From DASWIV01 sp036397475 (GTDB lineage: Bacteria; JAJVIF01; JAPKYR01), in the NCBI GenBank assembly GCA_036397475.1, contig DASWIV010000255.1:1-23460 (forward strand): 23,460 nucleotides of DNA, written 5' to 3'. Below are positions 14,630-22,373 of this stretch, piece by piece. Position numbers and translations under genes: made by a program. The notes beneath the pieces are model-generated. The model saw only the letters and a list, made by a program, of their open reading frames with translations, was not told the DNA's origin and did no database searches. The first letter of the stretch is position 1; each line of letters begins with the position of its first letter.

Positions 14630-16804
14630 ATGCAAACTACACGTACATATTCCATATTGTTGATCTGCGATAACGAACAGATCGGCAAGGACCTTCAGGG
14701 CCAGGGCTTTGAGGTAAAACATGCGTTTGATGGATTTGACGCAATAAAAATGGCTGTCGATAATCCCCCGGATATCGTTCTTATAGGGGAAGTCACCGAC
14801 GGACTCCCCGGGTCCACAACCGCATTATGGCTCAGGATAAATCCATCGACATCAAATATTCCGGTCGCGGCGATCCTGGACTCCACCCCGGAAGAAAATA
14901 CCGGCATCAGTCTGTCAATTCCGTTCGACCAGGACAGCGAAAAAATAAAGGAAAATATAATACGGATAATTGAGAAAAATTCCTCGAACGCGACAGCGGA
15001 TTTCGCATCCGAGCCAATAAGCGACCAGCCCCTTGATATAGCTCTCGATCTCATAAAAATCTACAGCGAGCGATTGCGGTTGTCCGAAGCGATGATGGAA
15101 CTCGCCAGCCTTCAGCCGGAATTAAATAATTTCGAGCATGTGGTGCGATCGGTTCTGAATACCTCTGCAAAGGTACTTGGAAGTAACCTGACGAAGGTTT
15201 CATTTCTCGACCAGAGAGTCGTCTATGCAAAAGTATCGGGACACGGAGTATCCGCCGAGGATCTTGTCTCACTCGATGAATATATAGCGGAAGAATTATT
15301 GAAGCACCTGGGGAAGAAATACGAATTCGAGGAAGAGCTTGTTTTCGGACGAAAAAAACTGCTGAAGCATTCAATCAGAAAGAATGAGCCCCGATTCTTC
15401 GGGCACCCGATACTTTCAGGCGGAAATGTGATCGGCTATCTCGCAGGAATCGCTCCGGAAGGGGAAGATGATTACTCGAAAATACTTGGACTCCTTCCCG
15501 AATTGTGCTCGCAGGTCTCTCTCCTTGTGGTGAACGCGAGGCTGATCGATATCCAGGAAGATTCTGTGAGCGAGTTAACATCAATTCTGAGAGCCGCGGT
15601 TGAAACATCGAGCATCAGCCCGGTTTCAGATGTAACGCTGAAAGGATTTCTTCTCCAGTTCCTGCTCATAGCACTAGAGCTCTGCCAGACCACAAAGGGC
15701 TGCGCGATCATCCTCGACGAGGAATCACGGGAAATTACGGAAGTAGCGACCCTGGGATGTGTCGAAGATGAGATCCTGTCGTCTGATCTGTCAGACGGGC
15801 GAAGTGTAAAAGAAGGAATTAAAAATTTAAGGCCGGACGACCGCATTATGGATTACGTGGAGATCTGCGACATCAAGTACCGGCGCTTTGTAACCCCGCT
15901 TGCCACGGGCGACAAAGTTGTCGGTGGCGTGATTATTCTTGGATTCCCGTCGATCATCAGCAGGCGGGTCCTGAACGCTGTAAAAACCCTAGCGTCGCTT
16001 GCTGCATCATTTACATATAATCGCACGTTGCATCTTCGTAGTATTGCTAATTCGATCCTGGAAGACCAGTTAAATATTGCGCATGAAATCCAGAAAGAGA
16101 TGCTTCCGGACGTTCATCCTACTTTTCCCGGATATGACATATACGGAAAAAGTATTCCTGCCAAGGAAGTAGGAGGCGATTATTTTGATTATCTCCCATA
16201 CGGAGATAACACTTTAGGGATTGTCGTCGCCGATGTTTGCGGCAAATCAATTCCCGCAAGCCTGCTCATGGCGATGACCCGGGCACTGTTTATAGCCTCC
16301 AGCAACGGAAATTCCCCGTGCGATGTTATCACGACCGTCAATAGCCACATGGTAAGGATGATCAGCGAAGGCAGGTTTGTAACAAGCGCACTTGCAGCAA
16401 TCAACAAAGATAAAATTGATATTTCAATGGGAGGACACACACCAATACTGGTTTACAGGCACGAATCGAAAGAATTCGATGAGGTACTTGTCGATGGAAT
16501 AGCGATGGGCATAGTCGAAGATGTCCAGTTTGCCCAGGAATCAATAACAATGAATTCAGGGGATGTCGCTCTAATTTACACGGATGGCTTGAACGAAGCA
16601 ATGGATTCAGAGCGGTCCCAGTTCGGGTATGAGAGAATTAAGGATATTTTGAGGGAATTCTCGACCGAGAGCGCCGAGACGATTGTCGAGGTGCTTTTCA
16701 AGGCGGTAGAAAATCACACAGACGGAATGGACCAATTCGACGATACGACGATAGTGGCAATCAAGAAAATTAACGGAGAGGAACACAAACATGCCGGCAA
16801 CTAA
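14630..16804 (+). CDS. Pseudo-receiver / GAF-like / SpoIIE-type PP2C serine phosphatase
   Basis: 724 residues from ATG 14630 (AGG seven bases upstream); the TTG at 14573 is rejected. The first ~118 residues follow the alternating strands and helices of a response-regulator receiver. However, the acidic pair is DN (14-15), the phospho-acceptor Asp is Gly (G53 in DIVLIGEV), and the Lys before PF is Ile (I97), so it cannot be phosphorylated in the usual way. Two GAF-like regions follow (about 150-305 and 310-465), then a linker with AHEIQKEMLP. The SpoIIE/RsbU phosphatase domain (about 480-715) keeps its metal ligands: GGDYFD (515-520), ADVCGKS (534-540), YTDG (650-653) and DD (704-705). Such enzymes dephosphorylate STAS anti-anti-sigma proteins. 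It is soluble, and its end overlaps the asp23-like gene by 14 bases. Confidence 0.9.
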   Translation: MQTTRTYSILLICDNEQIGKDLQGQGFEVKHAFDGFDAIKMAVDNPPDIVLIGEVTDGLPGSTTALWLRINPSTSNIPVAAILDSTPEENTGISLSIPFDQDSEKIKENIIRIIEKNSSNATADFASEPISDQPLDIALDLIKIYSERLRLSEAMMELASLQPELNNFEHVVRSVLNTSAKVLGSNLTKVSFLDQRVVYAKVSGHGVSAEDLVSLDEYIAEELLKHLGKKYEFEEELVFGRKKLLKHSIRKNEPRFFGHPILSGGNVIGYLAGIAPEGEDDYSKILGLLPELCSQVSLLVVNARLIDIQEDSVSELTSILRAAVETSSISPVSDVTLKGFLLQFLLIALELCQTTKGCAIILDEESREITEVATLGCVEDEILSSDLSDGRSVKEGIKNLRPDDRIMDYVEICDIKYRRFVTPLATGDKVVGGVIILGFPSIISRRVLNAVKTLASLAASFTYNRTLHLRSIANSILEDQLNIAHEIQKEMLPDVHPTFPGYDIYGKSIPAKEVGGDYFDYLPYGDNTLGIVVADVCGKSIPASLLMAMTRALFIASSNGNSPCDVITTVNSHMVRMISEGRFVTSALAAINKDKIDISMGGHTPILVYRHESKEFDEVLVDGIAMGIVEDVQFAQESITMNSGDVALIYTDGLNEAMDSERSQFGYERIKDILREFSTESAETIVEVLFKAVENHTDGMDQFDDTTIVAIKKINGEEHKHAGN

Positions 16805-17456
16805 ATCAACTGCAACCAAAACGACGAAAAAAAAGCCCGCGAAAAAAACCGCGGGCAAGAAGACCACGACAAGGAAAAAAGCTGCAAGCAAAAAAGTCCT
16901 CGTCGAGAAAACACCGGTGATCAAGCCTGTAAAGGTAGACGATGACTGGGACGACGAAGAGACAGAGGATTACATCGAGGACCTTCCTCTCGACCCGGAT
17001 ATCATCGCGGATGAGGATGTAATAGACGAGATCTCGGATTCTATTTCGAATCTCGGCTCTGCGGGTTACATAAATCCCACAGGCACAATTTATCAGCAGC
17101 CTGTCGATGGCGGATACAACATCGACAAAAAGGTTCTCGCACAGATCGCCCACCTCGCGTCCTGTGAGATAGACGGACTTGCCCCTCCAAAAAAGGATGT
17201 CGTAACCAGGTTCTGGAATATGCTCAATGGCAGGACGGATGGAATCAAGGTCGACCACGGTGCAACAGAAGCGGCGATAGATATCCAGGTTCGGGTACGC
17301 TACGGCGCGGATATTCCGAAGATCACAACCGATTTGAGAAACGTTGTCTCAAAGAGAATCTGGGAAATGACAGGTTTACGGGTAGTGGAAGCTAACATAC
17401 GGATCCAGGACGTAATTCCGGCTCCGCCAGGGGAAGAGATTCTGGAGAAAACATGA
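16791..17456 (+). CDS. Asp23/Gls24 family protein with basic histone-like N-terminal tail
   Basis: 221 residues, starting inside the upstream phosphatase gene with GGAGAGGA about ten bases before the ATG. Residues 3-35 are a Lys/Ala/Thr-rich, histone H1-like tail (KKKPAKKTAGKKTTTRKKAA). Residues 49-80 are acidic. The Asp23 domain (about 108-208) shows GGYNIDKKVLAQIAHLASCEIDGL, shortened here to its key parts NIDKK, IAHLA and EIDG, then the DIQVRVRYGADIP strand and MTGLRVVEANIRIQDV end. Asp23/Gls24 proteins are associated with envelope stress and membrane scaffolding in Firmicutes. The tail could bind nucleic acid or another polyanion; that is inference. Its position between two SpoIIE-type phosphatases implies a shared stress-signalling role. 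Confidence 0.88.
   Translation: MPATKSTATKTTKKKPAKKTAGKKTTTRKKAASKKVLVEKTPVIKPVKVDDDWDDEETEDYIEDLPLDPDIIADEDVIDEISDSISNLGSAGYINPTGTIYQQPVDGGYNIDKKVLAQIAHLASCEIDGLAPPKKDVVTRFWNMLNGRTDGIKVDHGATEAAIDIQVRVRYGADIPKITTDLRNVVSKRIWEMTGLRVVEANIRIQDVIPAPPGEEILEKT
16827..16856 (-). terminator. Terminator-like hairpin on the antisense strand inside the Asp23 gene
   Basis: Read on the - strand, GCCCGCG pairs with CGCGGGC around an eight-base loop and is followed by eight Ts (the A-run 16827-16834 on the + strand). It has all the features of an intrinsic terminator, but lies within Lys/Pro/Ala codons of the basic tail. It could stop antisense transcripts or be a by-product of that codon usage. Confidence 0.4.
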
Positions 17457-17464
17457 AGTGCTGA

Positions 17465-20400
17465 ATGTACAGAATCAAAAAAATAGCTTCTGGTGTTTGT
17501 GAAAAACTTATTGGCGGCAACGGGAACAGTTTTCTGTTCCTCGTCATTGTATGCGCTTTTGCGTTGATGGCTTTGTCGGGCACCCTGTTCCTTATTTCCA
17601 CGCATGGAAAAATGGAGCGCCAGAATATTGCATTGTCGACAACAATGCTGGTTTCAAGCATTGAGATAGCGATTCCAATGATAGGCACATCGCCGCTGGA
17701 TACAGTGGACGCCTCTGATTTTCCTGGTTTATCTGAAGCCTCGAATGATCATTCGACTCACGCTATCCATTTCGTCCCGTTCCTGGTTGACACCGATTTC
17801 AATATTAATTCCGATGAGCAACTTCCTCCTGAGCTTCTGCTGCTTATAAAGGACAAGCTCAGCAGGGGGGATTATACGGAAGAAAGCATCCACTATTCTG
17901 ACGCAATAGTAAAAACATCACTCATTAAATCCGGCGGAAGTACCTGGAATATTGTGGTCGCGCAAATTAACGACAAGCAGTACCTGGGACTGGCGCAGAA
18001 CCTGACACCTATTGTGATGAACGCCAGATCCCTGGAAATCCTCTTCATTGGAGTTCTGATTGCCGTCTACATAATTTTCATCGCGCTTCTTTATCTCGTG
18101 CTGCGGCTCGTGACAAAACCGCTTAATTTACTCACCGACGCGGCAAGGAAGTACACCGCCGGAGATTTCAATGTGAAAGTCACCATACCCCGGACCGTTT
18201 CCGAACTATGGATGCTTGGGAAAGTATTCAACGAGATGGGCTTCCGCCTGAACGAGCAGAAAGAATCGCTGGAAGCATATTCAAAGGACCTGATCCTCGC
18301 GAACGACCTGCGTGGAAAAGCACTTGAAGAATTAAGCCGTCGCAATTCCGAACTCGGCGCCATGAATGAGGCGACCATGCTCGCGAATAAATTGAAAAAT
18401 ACGGACCAGGTGATCGAACTTGCCATAAACAGGCTTCGTGATGACCTGAACCTGGCATGCGTTTATTTCCATAGTCCTGCAAAGGACGGGGGGTACATTG
18501 TAATACAGCAGACCGGTTCTAATCCGGGCAGAAAACATATTCTTCCTTCCAAACTGGACAGGCTGTTAAAAGCAACAGCGCATACCGGCGCGCCGCAGTT
18601 CTACTATTTGAACTCAATAAATGCCAGGGTGGGAATGACCGACCCGGAATTCGAACTTTTATCCAGTTTTGGAGACCGTTACTTTTATCCAGTCTCCATG
18701 GACAGCAATACGACGTGCGTCATAGAAATGGTATGTACCCGAGGCTCCACTTTCCCGGACGATTCCATAAAATTCGCGCAAATGTTCATAGCACACATGG
18801 AGGTCATTCTCCGGAACAAAGCTCTCTATGGAGAAGCGAACCGGCGTTCCCATGAACTCGAGCGGATCAACCAGGTTACAAGGATGATCTCCAGCGAGTT
18901 GAAACTGGACAATTTATTTCAGGAAGTCGTCAGCCATACTCAAAACACAATACGCGCTGAAGGAGTCATCATAGGGGTCGTGGAGAACAATGCACTGATT
19001 ATCAAATCGGTTGAACCGGTTGAAAACGACCTGGTACGGATCTCATCAGAATTCCGGAATGACGATATTCTCAACGACATCATCATGACGGGTCAGGGAG
19101 TGGTCATATCCGACCTCAGGGATGACGAGAGGATCACGTCGTCGAATTTCCTCATGCGAAAAGGATACCGGGCATTCCTTGGATTACCCATCGTTAATAA
19201 GGACAAAGTTGTCGGGGTACTATGCGGTTGCTCCCACATGCCTGGAGCGTTTTCGGAAAGCGACAGTTACTTCATGAGCCTGCTTTCGGGACAGGTGGGT
19301 ATCGCAATCGATAACGCCAAGATGTTCGACGATATTCTCACACGCGACCGTCGCCGCGACCAGCAGCTTTCGGTGGCACGCAAACTTCAGATGGAGCGGG
19401 TGCCTGACTATTTCAAACAGGGTATCGCAGCCGTAAATTGCCAGCTTACCGCCGCGGACGAACTCGCGGGAGATTTTTTCGATGTTTTTTCTATAGGACG
19501 GCATTCGGTTGCTATAGTGATCGGCGATGTCGCGAATAAGGGGATCGCGGCAAGCCTGATGACCTTCAGCCTGCTTTCGATGTTCCGGAACAATGCAAGG
19601 ACACTGACTTCGCCCTGCGATATTTTAAATTCAATAAACCGGTCGCTTATCAACCAGATAAAGGATGACTGCTGGTTCGCGACAGGATTTTACGCCAAGC
19701 TGAATACAAAAACGCGCACATTCACTTATTCGTCGGCCGGACATGAAATGCCTATCTGGTATCATGCCGGGGAGAACAAGGTTGATGTCCTGGAATCGGC
19801 AGGTTATCCGCTTGGATTATTCTCAAGCTTTAAATACAAGACCCGCGAGGTCGAACTTGGCGATGGCGACAAGATCGTTTTTTATACCGATGGAGTGCCG
19901 GATGCCATGAGTCCGGATGGCGAAAGGTTCGGCCACGAGCGCCTGCTTGACCTGGTGAAAAAATACGGGGATCTCACGGGCCAGGAACTGTCTAGAAAGA
20001 TCATTGAAGAGCTGGATGCATTCACACAAACCAACTCACACAGGGACGATATCATAGTGGCTGTCCTGGACCTCCAGGACGATCCATGGGTGCACAGGCT
20101 GATTTCCTTCGATGAGAGTGGCGAACTGGTTAATGACATCCTTCAGGCACTCACCCCATATAAACTGAATCAGAAAGACATTTACTCCATCAGGCTGGCT
20201 GTAGATGAAGCGATAGCCAATGCATGGAGACACGGGCTCGGCCAGAGGGATGACGCCAGGTTCAAGGTAAGTTACCTGATATCGGATGAAGGATTCAGCC
20301 TGAGAGTATTGGACGCGGGGACCGGATTCGACCATGAAAGCCTTCCCGACCCCACTGTCGAGGAAAATCTTTTCAAGACACACGGACGTGGCGTTTTTCT

Positions 20401-20662
20401 TATCCGGCAGGTAATGGACGAAGTGGAATTTAACGATTCCGGAAATGAGATCGCATTTTATAAACAGTTTCCGTCGACCGGAAATTCGGTCGACAATGAA
20501 AGGGATGCGCTTTTACTCGAGTCCAGGATCGAATCGATTAAAGCGGTTGATAGCCTCCGTAAAGCTAAATTAGCGGGCGAGCGCGAGGAAGAGGAAGAAG
20601 ACCCGAATGCAATAGCTGACGCATTTCTCCGGTCGATTGGTGAATCGTTCGACGACAGTTAA
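17465..20662 (+). CDS. Membrane-bound HAMP/GAF/SpoIIE phosphatase fused to RsbW-like HATPase
   Basis: 1065 residues. TM1 (about 22-45) and TM2 (about 190-214) enclose an extracytoplasmic sensor of ~145 residues. A HAMP domain (about 214-268, with VTKPLNLLTDAA) and a short coil lead to two GAF-like domains (about 295-455 and 470-625). The PP2C phosphatase domain (about 635-870) has AGDFFD (668-673), GDVANKG (687-693), AGH (758-760), YTDG (807-810) and DD (861-862). An anti-sigma-type HATPase (about 880-1002) follows, with N-box E915/N919 in AVDEAIANAWRHG, DAGTG (950-954) and HGRG (973-976). The polypeptide thus carries both the phosphatase and the kinase arm of a partner switch. An acidic tail ends it. 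It starts nine bases after the Asp23 stop without a strong ribosome site. No STAS protein is nearby. Confidence 0.93.
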   Translation: MYRIKKIASGVCEKLIGGNGNSFLFLVIVCAFALMALSGTLFLISTHGKMERQNIALSTTMLVSSIEIAIPMIGTSPLDTVDASDFPGLSEASNDHSTHAIHFVPFLVDTDFNINSDEQLPPELLLLIKDKLSRGDYTEESIHYSDAIVKTSLIKSGGSTWNIVVAQINDKQYLGLAQNLTPIVMNARSLEILFIGVLIAVYIIFIALLYLVLRLVTKPLNLLTDAARKYTAGDFNVKVTIPRTVSELWMLGKVFNEMGFRLNEQKESLEAYSKDLILANDLRGKALEELSRRNSELGAMNEATMLANKLKNTDQVIELAINRLRDDLNLACVYFHSPAKDGGYIVIQQTGSNPGRKHILPSKLDRLLKATAHTGAPQFYYLNSINARVGMTDPEFELLSSFGDRYFYPVSMDSNTTCVIEMVCTRGSTFPDDSIKFAQMFIAHMEVILRNKALYGEANRRSHELERINQVTRMISSELKLDNLFQEVVSHTQNTIRAEGVIIGVVENNALIIKSVEPVENDLVRISSEFRNDDILNDIIMTGQGVVISDLRDDERITSSNFLMRKGYRAFLGLPIVNKDKVVGVLCGCSHMPGAFSESDSYFMSLLSGQVGIAIDNAKMFDDILTRDRRRDQQLSVARKLQMERVPDYFKQGIAAVNCQLTAADELAGDFFDVFSIGRHSVAIVIGDVANKGIAASLMTFSLLSMFRNNARTLTSPCDILNSINRSLINQIKDDCWFATGFYAKLNTKTRTFTYSSAGHEMPIWYHAGENKVDVLESAGYPLGLFSSFKYKTREVELGDGDKIVFYTDGVPDAMSPDGERFGHERLLDLVKKYGDLTGQELSRKIIEELDAFTQTNSHRDDIIVAVLDLQDDPWVHRLISFDESGELVNDILQALTPYKLNQKDIYSIRLAVDEAIANAWRHGLGQRDDARFKVSYLISDEGFSLRVLDAGTGFDHESLPDPTVEENLFKTHGRGVFLIRQVMDEVEFNDSGNEIAFYKQFPSTGNSVDNERDALLLESRIESIKAVDSLRKAKLAGEREEEEEDPNAIADAFLRSIGESFDDS

Positions 20663-20729
20663 AGGTAATATTTTTCCCTGATTTTTTTGAATTATCCACG
20701 ATTTATAGCCCCAAGTATTACTGTAACGG

Positions 20730-20758
20730 TTGTTACGTATATCCATCCCTGCTATAAT
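20730..20758 (+). promoter_or_regulatory. Sigma70-type promoter of the LysA-like gene
   Basis: TTGTTA (20730-20735), exactly 17 bases, then TATAAT (20753-20758). The predicted transcript start near 20765 gives a leader of about 25 bases containing TAAGGA, seven bases before ATG 20790. This promoter rules out the longer frame beginning at TTG 20730. Confidence 0.8.
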
Positions 20759-20789
20759 CCCTCTCCAGTTTCCCTGTAAGGATATAGCT

Positions 20790-22229
20790 ATGAACCGTTA
20801 TCTAACCTACCAGGAGGGTGAACTGCTCTTTGAGGATGTCGCGTTGAGCGAAATATCCGAGGAGATGTACACCCCATTTTATGTCTACAGCAAAGCTGCG
20901 ATCAATGAGAAGGTTGAAGCGTTAAAGGTCGCGTTCGCCGACGTAAAGCCCATGATGGCTTACGCGATGAAAGCGCTTGATACTACCATCATTCTTAAAT
21001 ACCTGCGCGATAGGGGATGCGCACTCGCGATCGAGAATCTTCACGAGCTCGAGCGGGCGATGGCGTCGGGATTTGAGCCCACCGAATTGATCCTCAATTC
21101 TAACGGGCTTCCCGACCAGCAGCTCAAGGAGATAGTCAAGAACCGTCCCCTGATAATCAATGTCGGTAACCTGTTCGAACTTGAAACTCTGAACGCCTAC
21201 GCTGCCGAGATGGATATGGGATTGAGGATCGGCCTGCGGATTAATCCCGGAATCGACGTCGGCGGACACGAGGGCACAAATGTCGGCGCATCGGGCAGCA
21301 AGATAGGACTCAGCCGCGAAGAACTTGATGCGGCGATTGCAATGATGCCAGACCTGCCACAGTTGAATCTTGTCGGGATCGCCTGCGCACTTGGATGCCA
21401 GGTAACGACGCTTGCTCCGTGGATCAAGCTGGCGGAAGATATGGCAGCAATATATTCCGATCTTGTCGCGAAGGGATTCAGCCTTGAATATCTCGATATC
21501 GGCGGAGGATTCCCTGTCGATTACGGTACAGGCGAATATCTCGAGATCAAGAAGATCGCCCGGAACATAACTCCCAAGATCAGCGAACTCGACTGCCGGT
21601 TAATTGTCGAGCCGGGAAGATATTTTACGGCGGAATCGGGAATCCTGGTCACTTCGGTACTGGGAATCCGAAAACGTGAAAATAAAAATTACATTATATG
21701 CGACGCAGGATTTTCCGAATTTCCACGTTCGGCGATGTACAGGATCACGCATGAAGCGCTTCCCCTCAGGGCTGTCCCTTCAGTGCCGGTCGTTGTCGAA
21801 TCGACTCCTGAACCCGCAGCTGTCGCGAGGGCGACCAGCGATTCCATTGACACACCTGAAGAACTGATCGCGGCCCTTACAAGTTCCGATGAAGAACCCA
21901 CGGAAGAAGAGCAGCCTGAAGTTCAGGAGGAAACAGTTCCTGTCACTGAATCCCCATTATCGCAGGAGATCACCGCTGACATAGTGGGTAATATCTCCGA
22001 AGGACTCGACTATCTTTCCAAAGACGTCACCATGACGGAACCGAAACGTGGAGACCTTATCGCGATTCTCAACGTGGGCGCTTACGGGCGCACGATGAGC
22101 AGCAATTTCGCGAGCTGCCCGCGTCCGCCGGAAGTTATGATCGAGCGGGATAAATTCGAGATCATCAGGTCAAGGGAAACGATCGACGACCTGATTGCAC
22201 TTGAGATGGAAGAGATCGAAGCGGAATAA
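20790..22229 (+). CDS. Divergent diaminopimelate-decarboxylase-like (LysA/ODC fold type III) PLP protein
   Basis: 479 residues from ATG 20790. The PLP Lys61 lies in YAMKA, GGGFPVDY is at 238-245, EPGR at 274-277, DAGFSEFPRSAMY at 305-317 and GAYG at 430-433, so the two-domain LysA/ODC fold is certain. Several catalytic positions differ from canonical DapDC. HIGSQ reads ALGCQ (200-204), losing the His that stacks on PLP. CESGD reads SEGLD (403-407), losing the catalytic Cys. The YN of the final motif reads FA (440-441). About 70 residues of acidic, Pro/Glu/Thr-rich sequence (about 326-395) are inserted before that Cys motif. It may decarboxylate another amino acid, bind PLP without catalysis, or be a regulator. 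It has its own promoter and terminator, so it is expressed alone. I therefore give no lysA symbol. Confidence 0.85.
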   Translation: MNRYLTYQEGELLFEDVALSEISEEMYTPFYVYSKAAINEKVEALKVAFADVKPMMAYAMKALDTTIILKYLRDRGCALAIENLHELERAMASGFEPTELILNSNGLPDQQLKEIVKNRPLIINVGNLFELETLNAYAAEMDMGLRIGLRINPGIDVGGHEGTNVGASGSKIGLSREELDAAIAMMPDLPQLNLVGIACALGCQVTTLAPWIKLAEDMAAIYSDLVAKGFSLEYLDIGGGFPVDYGTGEYLEIKKIARNITPKISELDCRLIVEPGRYFTAESGILVTSVLGIRKRENKNYIICDAGFSEFPRSAMYRITHEALPLRAVPSVPVVVESTPEPAAVARATSDSIDTPEELIAALTSSDEEPTEEEQPEVQEETVPVTESPLSQEITADIVGNISEGLDYLSKDVTMTEPKRGDLIAILNVGAYGRTMSSNFASCPRPPEVMIERDKFEIIRSRETIDDLIALEMEEIEAE

Positions 22230-22251
22230 CAAAATTTAATTTGGATTATTA

Positions 22252-22281
22252 AGCGTGCATGACAGAATGCACGCTTTTTTT
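22252..22281 (+). terminator. Intrinsic terminator of the LysA-like gene
   Basis: AGCGTGCAT (22252-22260) pairs with ATGCACGCT (22267-22275) over a six-base loop, then seven Ts. A strong nine-base-pair stem 22 bases past the stop codon. Confidence 0.95.
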
Positions 22282-22315
22282 ATGATTGGAACCTTATCAC
22301 GGTCCCGGAATGAAG

Positions 22316-22340
22316 AAAAAAACCGGCTGTAAAACCGGTT
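22316..22340 (-). terminator. Intrinsic terminator of the DHH phosphoesterase gene
   Basis: On the - strand AACCGG pairs with CCGGTT over an eight-base loop, followed by a run of Ts (A-run 22316-22322 on +). It lies 34 bases past the DHH stop and faces the LysA terminator, so the two convergent units are insulated. Confidence 0.85.
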
Positions 22341-22373
22341 ATGAAAATTCGAACCATTTCTATGGGTTATCTG

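Noticed and set aside
20730..20789. TTG start extending the LysA-like protein by 20 residues
   Set aside because: This stretch is the promoter: -35 and -10 boxes with 17-base spacing, and a ribosome site before ATG 20790.
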